Assembly: GCA_002452215.1 (NCBI GenBank)
Contig: DKCO01000052.1
Location: 11,976 to 75,975, forward strand
Origin: Spirochaetales bacterium UBA6872
GTDB taxonomy: Bacteria > Spirochaetota > Spirochaetia > Sphaerochaetales > Sphaerochaetaceae
Length of the DNA: 64,000 nt
Direction of reading: 5' to 3'
Positions 26,798 through 34,798 of the stretch are shown in pieces. Below the pieces are notes generated by a model. It was not told the origin of the DNA. It searched no databases and worked only from the letters and a program-made list of their open reading frames with translations. The position numbers were made by a program, and so were the translations under genes. Positions within the stretch are counted from its first letter, which is position 1. The number at the start of each line of letters is the position of its first letter.

Positions 26798-26826
26798 AAT
26801 ATAATTTATTCCTTTTTGTTAATCAA
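26798..26826 (-). promoter_or_regulatory. Promoter for a leaderless ABC operon
   Basis: Minus-strand -35 TTGATT (26821-26826), 17 bp, -10 TATATT (26798-26803). Only 7 nt (ATCTGAC) separate the -10 from the ATG at 26790, leaving no room for a 5' leader. Confidence 0.75.
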
Positions 26827-27015
26827 TAGCAAAGTTTTGTATAATCATTTGTAATATAATAAAATACCTTACAAATAAAAACATGACGTAAAGTTTGTAA
26901 ATGTTATGTTTGTATAATTGTGGATTTTCAAATAATGATTTTATTGAACGAAATTGACTGGATAGTTGAAATTGTCGTTGATGAGGTTCTCCAAACGATA
27001 TGTGGAAAGATTTTC

Positions 27016-27043
27016 TTGACATCATACAGGGGGGGGGTAGACT
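27016..27043 (+). promoter_or_regulatory. Candidate phase-variable promoter with poly-G spacer
   Basis: A perfect -35 TTGACA (27016-27021) and a -10 TAGACT (27038-27043) are separated by 16 bp that include a run of nine G (27029-27037). One added G would give the optimal 17 bp. Slipped-strand changes of the run would tune or switch the lipoprotein gene downstream. Similar poly-G control is known for Treponema pallidum tpr and TP0126 promoters. It is the only such tract in this AT-rich window. Confidence 0.65.
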
Positions 27044-27047
27044 TATG

Positions 27048-27080
27048 TTTGCCAGCTGGATAGTACATCATGCTGGCAAA
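27048..27080 (+). promoter_or_regulatory. 5'-UTR hairpin directly before the lipoprotein ribosome site
   Basis: TTTGCCAGC (27048-27056) and GCTGGCAAA (27072-27080) form a perfect 9-bp stem with a 15-nt loop. It begins at the predicted transcription start and ends one base before the GGGGG ribosome site. It may protect the mRNA 5' end or modulate translation. Confidence 0.6.
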
Positions 27081-27091
27081 TGGGGGTAATA

Positions 27092-28354
27092 ATGAAGAAG
27101 ATATTTCTTGTCGTTGCAATTGCAATCTTGTTTGTCTTTATTGGTTGTTCAGATCAAAAGGCTGATGCTACTGTAACTCTTATTTGGATGGATGGAAGCA
27201 AAACACAAATCAGCATATTAAAAGGTGATTATACACTTCCATCTGCAAAAGGCTCTTGTGAAGAATACAATGAAAATGATTATGTTTGGTCTTTCGCAGG
27301 AAAAGGTTACAAGTCAGGAGAAACAATCAATGTTTTAGATGATATTACTATTGTCCAGAAATGCACAGTCGGTGTTAAAGAACCAAATACAACTCCTGTT
27401 ACAAAAGAAGAAGTTGAGAAGAAGTTTCTGCCTGGTGAAAAAGTAGAAAATACATTCAAAGAAGTAGACAAAGATGGCAATGAAAAAGAAGTAAAATACA
27501 CGAAAGATTCTAAAATCATAAACATAGAGAATGCCTCAGATTTTGTTGCTGTAATGACAAAAATCAACGATTTTGGAAATGCCAACTATGAGATCAATTT
27601 GAAAAACAGTATTGATTTAGAAGGGATAGAGTGGACTCCTGTTGTTCTTAATGGCTACAATGCCGATAATTTGAATGGTTGCAAGGTCGTGTTGAATGGA
27701 AATGGATATTCAATCTACAACATGAAAATAGAATCTACAGATAAAGCGGGTCTTTTTGCTGGGACATATTCGACTGTAATGCTTGAAATCAATGATTTGA
27801 CGATAGATGGCGCTGATATAAACGCTGATAAAAAAGTAGAAGATTTGGCATTTGCTGCCGGATTTGTTGCTTGTACTGATTCGTCAAATAGTGTAAAGCT
27901 CAATAATTGTATTTTGAAGGATTCCACAATCGAGAGCTTAAAATATGCTGGTGGAATGATGGCATGGAATTCTGGTTATAGTGTTTTGAACAATGGTCCT
28001 GTAAAAACATATGTTGATTTTAACGGATGCAAGGTCATCGGCTCAAAATTGACAGCTGGAGGATCTGTTGGTGGGATAATTGGCCATGCGGGAGCAAGTT
28101 CATACACATACAACACTGTTGATTCTTGCGTAGTGGAAAATACTTCTATTAAAAGTACTGCCACTAAAGGTATTAAGGCCGGAGCAATAGTAGGAACAGC
28201 AAATGAAGGAGAGATGGTAATAAAAAACTCTACATATAATAATGGTGTTACAGTTGAATCTAATAAAACAGTTATTACTGATCGCTGTTATGGAAGAACT
28301 GCGCTAAACGGTATTGGAAAGCTTGAGATTGATGGAGAAAAAATAACAGATTAA
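27092..28354 (+). CDS. Lipoprotein with GLUG-like repeats, probably surface exposed and phase variable
   Basis: This 420-aa protein has a signal peptide ending in lipobox FIGC (about residue 18). Residues 25-95 resemble an InlB-type beta repeat (VTLIWMDGSKTQI ... GKGYKSGETI). The C-terminal half has GLUG-like units: AGLFAGTYSTVMLEINDLTI, GGIIGHAGASS and AGAIVGTANEGEMVI, with alternating beta strands as in bacterial adhesins. The ATG at 27092 follows GGGGGT with correct spacing; an in-frame ATG at 27080 lies before that site and is rejected. Adhesion or surface variation is inferred from the architecture and from its poly-G promoter. Confidence 0.8.
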   Translation: MKKIFLVVAIAILFVFIGCSDQKADATVTLIWMDGSKTQISILKGDYTLPSAKGSCEEYNENDYVWSFAGKGYKSGETINVLDDITIVQKCTVGVKEPNTTPVTKEEVEKKFLPGEKVENTFKEVDKDGNEKEVKYTKDSKIINIENASDFVAVMTKINDFGNANYEINLKNSIDLEGIEWTPVVLNGYNADNLNGCKVVLNGNGYSIYNMKIESTDKAGLFAGTYSTVMLEINDLTIDGADINADKKVEDLAFAAGFVACTDSSNSVKLNNCILKDSTIESLKYAGGMMAWNSGYSVLNNGPVKTYVDFNGCKVIGSKLTAGGSVGGIIGHAGASSYTYNTVDSCVVENTSIKSTATKGIKAGAIVGTANEGEMVIKNSTYNNGVTVESNKTVITDRCYGRTALNGIGKLEIDGEKITD

Positions 28355-28369
28355 GCTCACTAAAAGATT

Positions 28370-28406
28370 AGCCCTCCTTCTGATTTTCTCATGAGGAGGG
28401 TTTTTG
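28370..28406 (+). terminator. Rho-independent terminator of the lipoprotein gene
   Basis: CCCTCCT (28372-28378) pairs with AGGAGGG (28394-28400), followed by TTTTT. Confidence 0.85.
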
Positions 28407-28459
28407 CATAGTGGGGAATCTTTGAATGAAAAGTTGTTGCTATCTATTAAGAAAATCCA

Positions 28460-28488
28460 TTCACTAAAAAAAATAATGTATCTATAAT
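28460..28488 (+). promoter_or_regulatory. Promoter of the nucleotidyltransferase gene
   Basis: TTCACT (28460-28465), 17 bp, TATAAT (28483-28488), then a short leader with TTGGAGG before the ATG at 28509. Confidence 0.6.
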
Positions 28489-28508
28489 CAAGGTAAATTG
28501 GAGGATTT

Positions 28509-29417
28509 ATGAAACCTACACTTTTAGTAATGGCAGCTGGAATGGGATCTCGATATGGTGGTGTCAAGCAAATTGATGCTGTTGGAATGCATGGTGAGAC
28601 TTTGCTTGATTTCGGTATATATGATGCTTTTCATAATGGCTATGGAAAAGTAGTTTTTATAATCAGAAAAGATATCGAGCATGATTTTAGAGAGAGGCTA
28701 TTTGATCGAATTGCAAGAAACATGGATGCTGAGTATGTTTTTCAATCGATGGATTCGCTCCTTACTCCAGATGAGGTAAAGAAGTCAGAGGGAAGAAAGA
28801 AGCCATGGGGAACGATACATGCTGTCCTTTGTGCGAAGGATGTGATAAATACTCCATTTACTGTAGTTAATGCAGATGACTATTATGGTCGCTCTGCATA
28901 CCAGACAATGGGCAAATATCTTTCAGGTCTTGAGAATACAGATACAACTCATGCAATGGTTGGATTTACTCTTGAGAATACAATGAGTCCTTCAGGATCT
29001 GTCACAAGAGCAATTTGCAAGACAAAAGACGGTCTTCTTGTTTCGATGGAAGAGAACTACAAGATTTTGTGGAAGGATGGGAAGGTGATTTCTGAGAAGG
29101 AGAGCGGGGACGTTGTCCTTACTGGGAAAGAGCCTGTATCAATGAATTTCTTTGGTTTTACTCCAAAGGCATTCGACAGCTTCATCTCTTATTGGGAAGA
29201 CTTCAAGAGAAACAATATCACAGAGCCGAAGAAGGAGTGTTTGCTTCCAAGTGGAGTCTCGAAGATGGTTGAGGATAAAGAAGGCTCGATTAAGGTGCTT
29301 ACATCCGATGATAAGTGGTTTGGAATGACATATCCTGAAGACAAGCCAATGGTAATGTCAGCATTGAGAGCAAAGATTGAATCCGGCTATTATCCACAGA
29401 AGCTTTGGGAAAAATAA
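28509..29417 (+). CDS. Sugar-phosphate nucleotidyltransferase-family protein
   Basis: This 302-aa protein starts with the nucleotide-binding motif LLVMAAGMGSRYGGVKQ and has NADDYYGR for metal binding, as in NTP_transferase enzymes that make NDP-sugars. Family members of this length with a GSRYGG-VKQ motif are common in anaerobes, but their substrate is usually unassigned. A ribosome site TTGGAGG and a promoter precede it, and a terminator follows, so it appears monocistronic. Confidence 0.85.
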   Translation: MKPTLLVMAAGMGSRYGGVKQIDAVGMHGETLLDFGIYDAFHNGYGKVVFIIRKDIEHDFRERLFDRIARNMDAEYVFQSMDSLLTPDEVKKSEGRKKPWGTIHAVLCAKDVINTPFTVVNADDYYGRSAYQTMGKYLSGLENTDTTHAMVGFTLENTMSPSGSVTRAICKTKDGLLVSMEENYKILWKDGKVISEKESGDVVLTGKEPVSMNFFGFTPKAFDSFISYWEDFKRNNITEPKKECLLPSGVSKMVEDKEGSIKVLTSDDKWFGMTYPEDKPMVMSALRAKIESGYYPQKLWEK

Positions 29418-29435
29418 TAAATGCTTTTTGGCAGA

Positions 29436-29464
29436 AGGGGTCGTGAGTTCGACCTCTTTTTTTC
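29436..29464 (+). terminator. Terminator of the nucleotidyltransferase gene
   Basis: AGGGGTCG and CGACCTCT (with one G-T pair) flank a 6-nt loop, followed by seven T. Confidence 0.8.
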
Positions 29465-29508
29465 ACCTTGATATTCATATAACTCAAAATTTGGGTTAGC
29501 ATTACGCT

Positions 29509-30141
29509 ATGCAAAGCGGGCTTTTGTATTTTTTCGATATCTTCGGGACATTTATATTTGCAACAACAGGCGCTGTAAAAGGTGTGAAGAACCGTCTCGA
29601 TTTTCTAGGTGTGATTGTTTTTGCAATGACAGTAGGCTGTGCTGGTGGAATGCTCAGGGATGTTCTTCTCGGCGCAACACCTGTCAATTTCTTCAATCAT
29701 CCTATCTATCTAATTGTGTGCATAATTGCTGGGATTCTTGTTTTTTTCTTGAGTTCCAGGGCAATAGGCACGTGGTCCATTCTAATCTATTGCGATGCAA
29801 TTGGGCTTGGTGTGTTTACGGCGATAGGATGTGCAAAAGCCCAATCGGTTGGAGTTGGTGCTGTCGGGATTGCAATAAGCGGGATTTTCACAGCTGTTGG
29901 TGGTGGAGTCCTGAGGGATGTTTTTGCAAAAGAGATTCCAATGGTTTTCACATCTGATTTCTATGCATCCGCATCTATATTGGGAAGCGTTTTATATATT
30001 TGCCTTTCGAAGAGCACGCTTTCAAGTACAGCGATTTTGTGGCTTACAGCGATTGTTGTCATCATCGCACGCATCATCGGATACAAATGCCACTTGAAGC
30101 TTCCTGTAGCACGACTTCGTGGAGAGGGAAAAGATGACTGA
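29509..30141 (+). CDS. TRIC/UPF0126-family cation channel-like membrane protein
   Basis: This 210-aa protein has seven hydrophobic segments arranged as two similar halves. Each carries the family motif GCAGGMLRDVLLGATPV in the first half and GGGVLRDVFAKEIPM in the second. Bacterial TRIC proteins are trimeric cation channels (K+ or glycine-linked roles proposed). There is no ribosome site; TAGCAT ends 6 nt before the ATG with TTCATA 17 bp upstream, a possible leaderless start. The next gene overlaps its 3' end. Confidence 0.88.
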   Translation: MQSGLLYFFDIFGTFIFATTGAVKGVKNRLDFLGVIVFAMTVGCAGGMLRDVLLGATPVNFFNHPIYLIVCIIAGILVFFLSSRAIGTWSILIYCDAIGLGVFTAIGCAKAQSVGVGAVGIAISGIFTAVGGGVLRDVFAKEIPMVFTSDFYASASILGSVLYICLSKSTLSSTAILWLTAIVVIIARIIGYKCHLKLPVARLRGEGKDD

Positions 30142-31267
30142 TTTATGCTTTTATAAGGATCGATACAAAAAAGAGATAGAAGCAAAGCTTGTTGATATAA
30201 AGAGCAATGCGCTTATATTCGATAAGACTATTTTCTATCCAGAATGTGGTGGTCAGCCTGGAGATAGAGGCTTTTGGAAGGATATACAGATTATTGATAC
30301 CCAAAAGGATGTCGATGGTACTCCTCTCCATATCGTGAAGGATCCTTCTTCGCTCAAAATTGGCGATGTAGGTATTCTTTCGCTTGATTGGGATCATCGC
30401 TACAAATATATGAAAGAGCATAGTGCTCAACATCTTCTTTCTTCACTCTTGTTTAACGAAGATAAAATCGGCACCGTTTCTGTGCATCAAGGAGCACAGA
30501 TATTGACAATTGAGGTGGATGCTAAGGAGCTTCCTGACGATGTCTTGTTGACAATAGAAGACAAGGCCAATGAATGTGTCAGAAAGGGATTGAGAATCTG
30601 GCAAGAAGAGATGAGCCATAAGAAAGCAGAGGCTCTTTTTATGAGAAGATCGATCAAAGTCGATGGCGATGTTAAGGTCGTCTTTATAGAAAACGCAGAC
30701 GCAGTTGCGTGCGGTGGTGTTCATGTTGCATCTACAAGTGAGATTGGTGAGATTGTATATAGAGGACAAGAACATATAAGAGGGCATGTCAGGACAATGT
30801 GGTCTTGTTCCGATGAGGCTGTTATTTGCAGGCGCTTGAATGATCAAGTTGTAAAGGAAGCATCCAGACTTCTTTCTGCGGAAAGGCATGATATACCATT
30901 TGAGATTGAGCGATTGCAATGTGAAGTTCAAAACTTGAGGATGCAATTGAATGACGCTAAGAAGATTCTTGCAAAGAGAGAGCTTGAAGAACATATGAGA
31001 GCATCAGAAGGCAAATATATGATATTTACGACAAATCTCTCTCCAGATGATTTCCAAAACTTATTGAAAGATTGTGGAAAAGAAGTTCTTATATTGCAAG
31101 AAGGAGATAAAAAAGGTTTCCTATATTACGGTACTAAAGAACACTTTTTGCTCTTGAAGCAACTAGGGCTAAAAGGGGGAGGTAGAGATCTTTTTTTCCG
31201 AGGCGTCTATCTTCTTGGACTAGATGACATTGTTGATAAAGCGAGGAATATTCTTGGAAACGAGTAA
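30134..31267 (+). CDS. AlaX-type alanyl-tRNA editing hydrolase (long form)
   Basis: This 377-aa protein is related to the AlaRS editing domain. It removes Ser or Gly mischarged on tRNA-Ala. Motifs include FYPECGGQPGDRG, the zinc-binding HSAQHLLS (HxxxH) and CGGVHV (CxxxH). The C-terminal extension of about 150 aa with a coiled coil and GGGRDLFFRG resembles the oligomerisation region of AlaX-L proteins. The start is 30134 because GGAGAGGG sits 5-6 nt upstream; an earlier in-frame ATG would precede that site. It overlaps the TRIC gene by 8 bp. Confidence 0.87.
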   Translation: MTDLCFYKDRYKKEIEAKLVDIKSNALIFDKTIFYPECGGQPGDRGFWKDIQIIDTQKDVDGTPLHIVKDPSSLKIGDVGILSLDWDHRYKYMKEHSAQHLLSSLLFNEDKIGTVSVHQGAQILTIEVDAKELPDDVLLTIEDKANECVRKGLRIWQEEMSHKKAEALFMRRSIKVDGDVKVVFIENADAVACGGVHVASTSEIGEIVYRGQEHIRGHVRTMWSCSDEAVICRRLNDQVVKEASRLLSAERHDIPFEIERLQCEVQNLRMQLNDAKKILAKRELEEHMRASEGKYMIFTTNLSPDDFQNLLKDCGKEVLILQEGDKKGFLYYGTKEHFLLLKQLGLKGGGRDLFFRGVYLLGLDDIVDKARNILGNE

Positions 31268-31856
31268 TGATAAAGAACCTAGTGATAATAAAGAGATCAA
31301 ATTGAGATGGGCACCGATTTTGATAGTCGGTTTCTCTTGTCTTTTTATAATGCTTATTGTCTATGTGGTTGGACTTAGGACTCTTGGCCACGATACTTAC
31401 ACTGGCGCAATCGAATGGTTCGAGAAGCATTTTGGCCTTCATCTTGCTATCTTTCTTTATACGTATATTGTTGATACTCTAATCTTGCCGCTTTCACCGG
31501 ATCTTGTATGGATGGTTGCTGCAGGGATACCTGGCTATGAAACAATATTGCTAGTTGGAGTAGCATCATTTCTGGGTGGTGTCACTTCGTACTATATCGG
31601 TGTTCTATTTGATAAAATCCCGTTTGTAAGGAAAATAACAAAGAAAGCGAATGCAAAATGGGGTGGATATATCAAAGTATATGGAACGCCATTCTTGGTT
31701 CTTTCATCAATGCTTCCTTTGCCTTTTTCCACAATTTGTACTGTTGCTGGAGCTGTCAAGCTTAAGGCAAGCAAGGTAATTCCAGTGTGCCTATTGAGAA
31801 TAGTGCATGCAGCTATTTACTTTTGTCTCTTCAAGGCTGGTCTTTTGCTTATTTGA
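31224..31856 (+). CDS. DedA/VTT-domain membrane protein
   Basis: This 210-aa inner-membrane protein (SNARE-associated/VTT fold, YqaA-like) has core motifs ILPLSPDLVWMVAAG, GGVTSYYIG and RILLSSM-like GTPFLVLSSMLPLPFSTI. DedA proteins act in lipid or membrane homeostasis. The start is uncertain: ATG 31224 lies within the end of the AlaX gene, while TTG 31254 follows GAGGA by 6 nt. Its end overlaps the convergent purB by 40 bp, so the two genes share their terminal coding bases. Confidence 0.8.
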   Translation: MTLLIKRGIFLETSNDKEPSDNKEIKLRWAPILIVGFSCLFIMLIVYVVGLRTLGHDTYTGAIEWFEKHFGLHLAIFLYTYIVDTLILPLSPDLVWMVAAGIPGYETILLVGVASFLGGVTSYYIGVLFDKIPFVRKITKKANAKWGGYIKVYGTPFLVLSSMLPLPFSTICTVAGAVKLKASKVIPVCLLRIVHAAIYFCLFKAGLLLI

Positions 31857-33232
31857 GCAAGAACCATTTCGGTACGTTCAACAGCGTCTCCATAATATGC
31901 ATTTGCATCAAGAAGAGCGCTTATTTCATCCGATGATAAGTATGACAGGATTGCACTATTTTCCATGAGCTCTTTCTTCAATGGATTGTCGCATCCTTCT
32001 TGGACGCATTTCCATGCCTTTATCGACTCTTCCCTGATTACTTCATGCATTTGCTGCCTGTCAGCTCCTCTTTTTCCGAGCTCCATCAATAGCCTTTCTG
32101 TCGATGCAAATATGCCATAGTTTTCCATTAGCCTTTTTGTCGCTGTCTGATGGACATTCATTCCTTTCACAATCTTTATCTCTGTCATAAGTATCTCATC
32201 AAGAGCTATGAAAGCTTCAGGGATGAATATTCGTCTGTTTGCGCTATCATCCAAAGAGCGCTCCAATACTGTTGTCGCAGCATTTTGCCAAGCACATTGA
32301 TAGCTCGATTCAATAAGGCGGGAAAGAGAGTCTATCTTCTCGCTGTTTATTGGATTCCTTTTGAAAGGCATAGCAGACGAGCCTACTTGGTCTTTCCCAA
32401 ACGGCTCTGAGAACTCACCAATTGGAGGAGATTGCAAGATTCTGAAATCCTGGCTGAATTTATGGAGCGTACAAGCTATATTCGACAATGCTTCGATTAT
32501 TCTCAAATCTTGCTTTCTTGTATAGATTTGTGTTGATGCATCGAATGATTCAAGGCCGAGCTCGTTCATTACCATATTGTCTAGCTCAAGAGAAGAGATG
32601 CCAGTTCCTTCCAAAAGCACATGGTAGCTTGCGCCCGTTCCAACAGCGCCCTTCATGCCCTTGCCCTTTATGTTGTTCCTTGTTTGGATAAGTTGGCAAA
32701 TATCATCCTCCAAATCTTGTATAGTTTGGCTAAGACGATAGCCTATTGTAGTTACTTCTGCCGGTTGTATATGAGTGAAAGCCATTGTTGCAACGCATTT
32801 GTATTTTTCTGCTTTTTCTCTAAGCTCATCGATTAGAGTTGATGTCTTTGCTACAATCAAATCCATTGCCTCTTTGAATCTTATTGCATCAGCATTGTCT
32901 AGTGCATCCATGCTAGTTGCGCCAAGATGTATTATTCCTCCGGCTATTGGGCATTGCTCTGCATATGTCTTTATTTCGGCCATCAAATCATGATGTATTT
33001 TTTCTTCGATTTCAGATGCGCGATCAATGTCGATATCATCTTTATGAGCGATAAGTTCATCAACTTGTTCTTCTGTTACAAGACCTGCTTTTGCTTCTGC
33101 TTTTGCAAGTGCAATCCAAACACGCCTTAGAAGTTTTCTCTTATGGACTTCAGAGAATATTTCTTTCATTTCCTCTGAGCCATATCTCCAAGTATATGCA
33201 CTGATATATGTTGAATGATCATACTGTTTCAT
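31817..33232 (-). CDS. purB: Adenylosuccinate lyase
   Basis: This 471-aa enzyme cleaves adenylosuccinate (and SAICAR) in AMP synthesis. The fumarase/aspartase-family signature SSAMPFKRNPINSEKI lies near residue 285, with HLGATSMDA near residue 103 and KGMKGAVGTGASYH in between. A ribosome site GAGGAGA precedes the ATG. It lies 12 bp downstream of the potD-like gene on the same strand and is probably co-transcribed. PurA is encoded about 10 kb away across an inserted island. Confidence 0.95.
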   Translation of the reverse strand: MKQYDHSTYISAYTWRYGSEEMKEIFSEVHKRKLLRRVWIALAKAEAKAGLVTEEQVDELIAHKDDIDIDRASEIEEKIHHDLMAEIKTYAEQCPIAGGIIHLGATSMDALDNADAIRFKEAMDLIVAKTSTLIDELREKAEKYKCVATMAFTHIQPAEVTTIGYRLSQTIQDLEDDICQLIQTRNNIKGKGMKGAVGTGASYHVLLEGTGISSLELDNMVMNELGLESFDASTQIYTRKQDLRIIEALSNIACTLHKFSQDFRILQSPPIGEFSEPFGKDQVGSSAMPFKRNPINSEKIDSLSRLIESSYQCAWQNAATTVLERSLDDSANRRIFIPEAFIALDEILMTEIKIVKGMNVHQTATKRLMENYGIFASTERLLMELGKRGADRQQMHEVIREESIKAWKCVQEGCDNPLKKELMENSAILSYLSSDEISALLDANAYYGDAVERTEMVLAQISKRPALKRQK

Positions 33233-33244
33233 ATCTCCTCGCTT

Positions 33245-34279
33245 TTAATTTGTGTATCGTATTTTTTCCCAGACTTTGTTGTACATATCAAGATACTCGC
33301 CAAGATCTTCCTTGAGCTCGCCATTTTTCAAATCCTCTGTGCTGTAGTGAGGAGTTGTTGTTCTGTAGTTATCGGCCTCAGTGTTTGTGGAGGATGGAAA
33401 GCCAAAGCGGTCCAAAAACTTTGCATAGTTTTCTGGCTCTAGCATGAAGTCTATGAACTTAAGTGCAAGATCATAGTGCCTTGCACCCTTTGGAACAACC
33501 ATTGAATCTATATAGAGAGTGCATTTCTCTGGAATGAAGAAATCAACTTCATCCCATCTTGATTCCGGTATTTCTTCGAAGAAAGACTCAGCATATCCTT
33601 GGGCAACTATGTACTCACCTGTTGAGAATGATTTTGCGAAGCCTTCTGCATCGAATTTTGTCAAGTTTGGTTTCCAAGAGTTCTCTACAAGCTCATAAGC
33701 TTCCTCTAGTTCCTCCTCGCTATGTGTATTGCAACTGTAGCCAAGTGTCAAAAGCGCAACACCAAGCACCTCTCGCATATCATCCATCATGCACATCTTG
33801 CCTTTGAGATCTTGTCGAGAGAATATGTTCCAGTCCTTTTCATAGTCAGTAAGTTTTGTTTTATTTACAGCAATACCCATGCTTCCCATGAAATATGGCA
33901 CTGAATAGTCTTGTTCGGGGTCATAATCAGCTTTCTCTTTTACAATGTCTGTGAGGTACTTTAGATTTGGAATCTTGGATTTATCCAATTTTGAGATCAT
34001 ATCAAGCTTGATCATTATCGAAACATAATCTGCTGAAGGGATGACAATGTCATAGCCGGACGATGGAGCCACCATCAACTTTGCAAACATCTCCTCATTC
34101 GATGCATAGTAGTCCATGATTACTTTGCAATCATATTTCTCCTCAAAAGCTTCTACAACCTCTTCTGGAGTGTAATATGACCAGTTATAGACATAGAGCA
34201 CATTATCTTTGTTTTTAGAACAAGATACCGAGAAAAAGCAAAGCGCTAATACAATAGAAAAAAAAGCAATTCTTTTCAT
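33245..34279 (-). CDS. potD: Spermidine/putrescine-type binding lipoprotein (PotD-like)
   Basis: This 344-aa lipoprotein (SBP_bac_8 family) has a lipobox FFSVSC near residue 18 and a mature start LYVYNWSYYTPEEVVEAFEE, which is the PotD/PotF hallmark. The Glu and Asp/Trp positions lining the polyamine pocket (for example YASNEEM, PSADYVS) look present. The start is 34279, because GGGAGGT lies 6 nt upstream; the extension to 34336 is not supported. No potABC genes are in the window, so the partner transporter is elsewhere. Ligand inferred. Confidence 0.85.
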   Translation of the reverse strand: MKRIAFFSIVLALCFFSVSCSKNKDNVLYVYNWSYYTPEEVVEAFEEKYDCKVIMDYYASNEEMFAKLMVAPSSGYDIVIPSADYVSIMIKLDMISKLDKSKIPNLKYLTDIVKEKADYDPEQDYSVPYFMGSMGIAVNKTKLTDYEKDWNIFSRQDLKGKMCMMDDMREVLGVALLTLGYSCNTHSEEELEEAYELVENSWKPNLTKFDAEGFAKSFSTGEYIVAQGYAESFFEEIPESRWDEVDFFIPEKCTLYIDSMVVPKGARHYDLALKFIDFMLEPENYAKFLDRFGFPSSTNTEADNYRTTTPHYSTEDLKNGELKEDLGEYLDMYNKVWEKIRYTN

Positions 34280-34584
34280 TTGTACCTCCCGAAAAACTAT
34301 CAATGAAATGATGTACTTGGCATGGATTTTGGTCAATACGGATTAATTATTTTGGTTCGGATTTGAACCTCTAGTAAAATGTCTTCTTCTTGGATTTAAT
34401 CAAGGCAAAAGCCATCTGTAGATATCTTCATAATCAATTTATTCCTTTACTTTTTGAGTCTTGAAGAAAAGAAAACTTTTGTAGGAAAAGTTGGCTCTTT
34501 TTGTATAAGTGTGGGTAAAACAAGTGGCCGTTTTAGATTGATTTATACCTAGTTTTCGCAAAAGTTGTGTTATAATTCCATATT

Positions 34585-34659
34585 ATGGATTATGTAAACC
34601 TTTTGAAGCAGACAAGAGATGTGATGATTTCCTCATTTGTAGATTTTGCCAAAACTTAG
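34585..34659 (+). CDS. Possible 24-aa peptide or 5' stub of a lost gene
   Basis: ATG 34585 lies 8 nt after TATAAT (34571-34576) and encodes MDYVNLLKQTRDVMISSFVD plus FAKT. The promoter arrangement matches the leaderless genes elsewhere in the window, so this may be the surviving start of a gene disrupted when the neighbouring island entered, or a real micro-protein. The surrounding gap 34280-34798 otherwise shows only an inverted repeat AACTTTT-GTAGG-AAAAGTT (34474-34492) and no gene. Confidence 0.3.
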   Translation: MDYVNLLKQTRDVMISSFVDFAKT

Positions 34660-34798
34660 AGTATCATTTGCAACTGTTAATGGGCTTGATTGAATTGAAA
34701 ATAATTAGCACAAAGCTACGTTAAGCATGCAAAAAATGGTTAAAGATTTTTTAAAAACATAATATTAGCCTATATTGAGACTCAGAGGAATTTTAAAT

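Noticed and set aside
27045..27089. 14-aa upstream reading frame (MFASWIVHHAGKWG) before the lipoprotein gene
   Set aside because: The predicted transcription start (about 27050) lies after its ATG, and no ribosome site precedes it; it is the hairpin read as codons.
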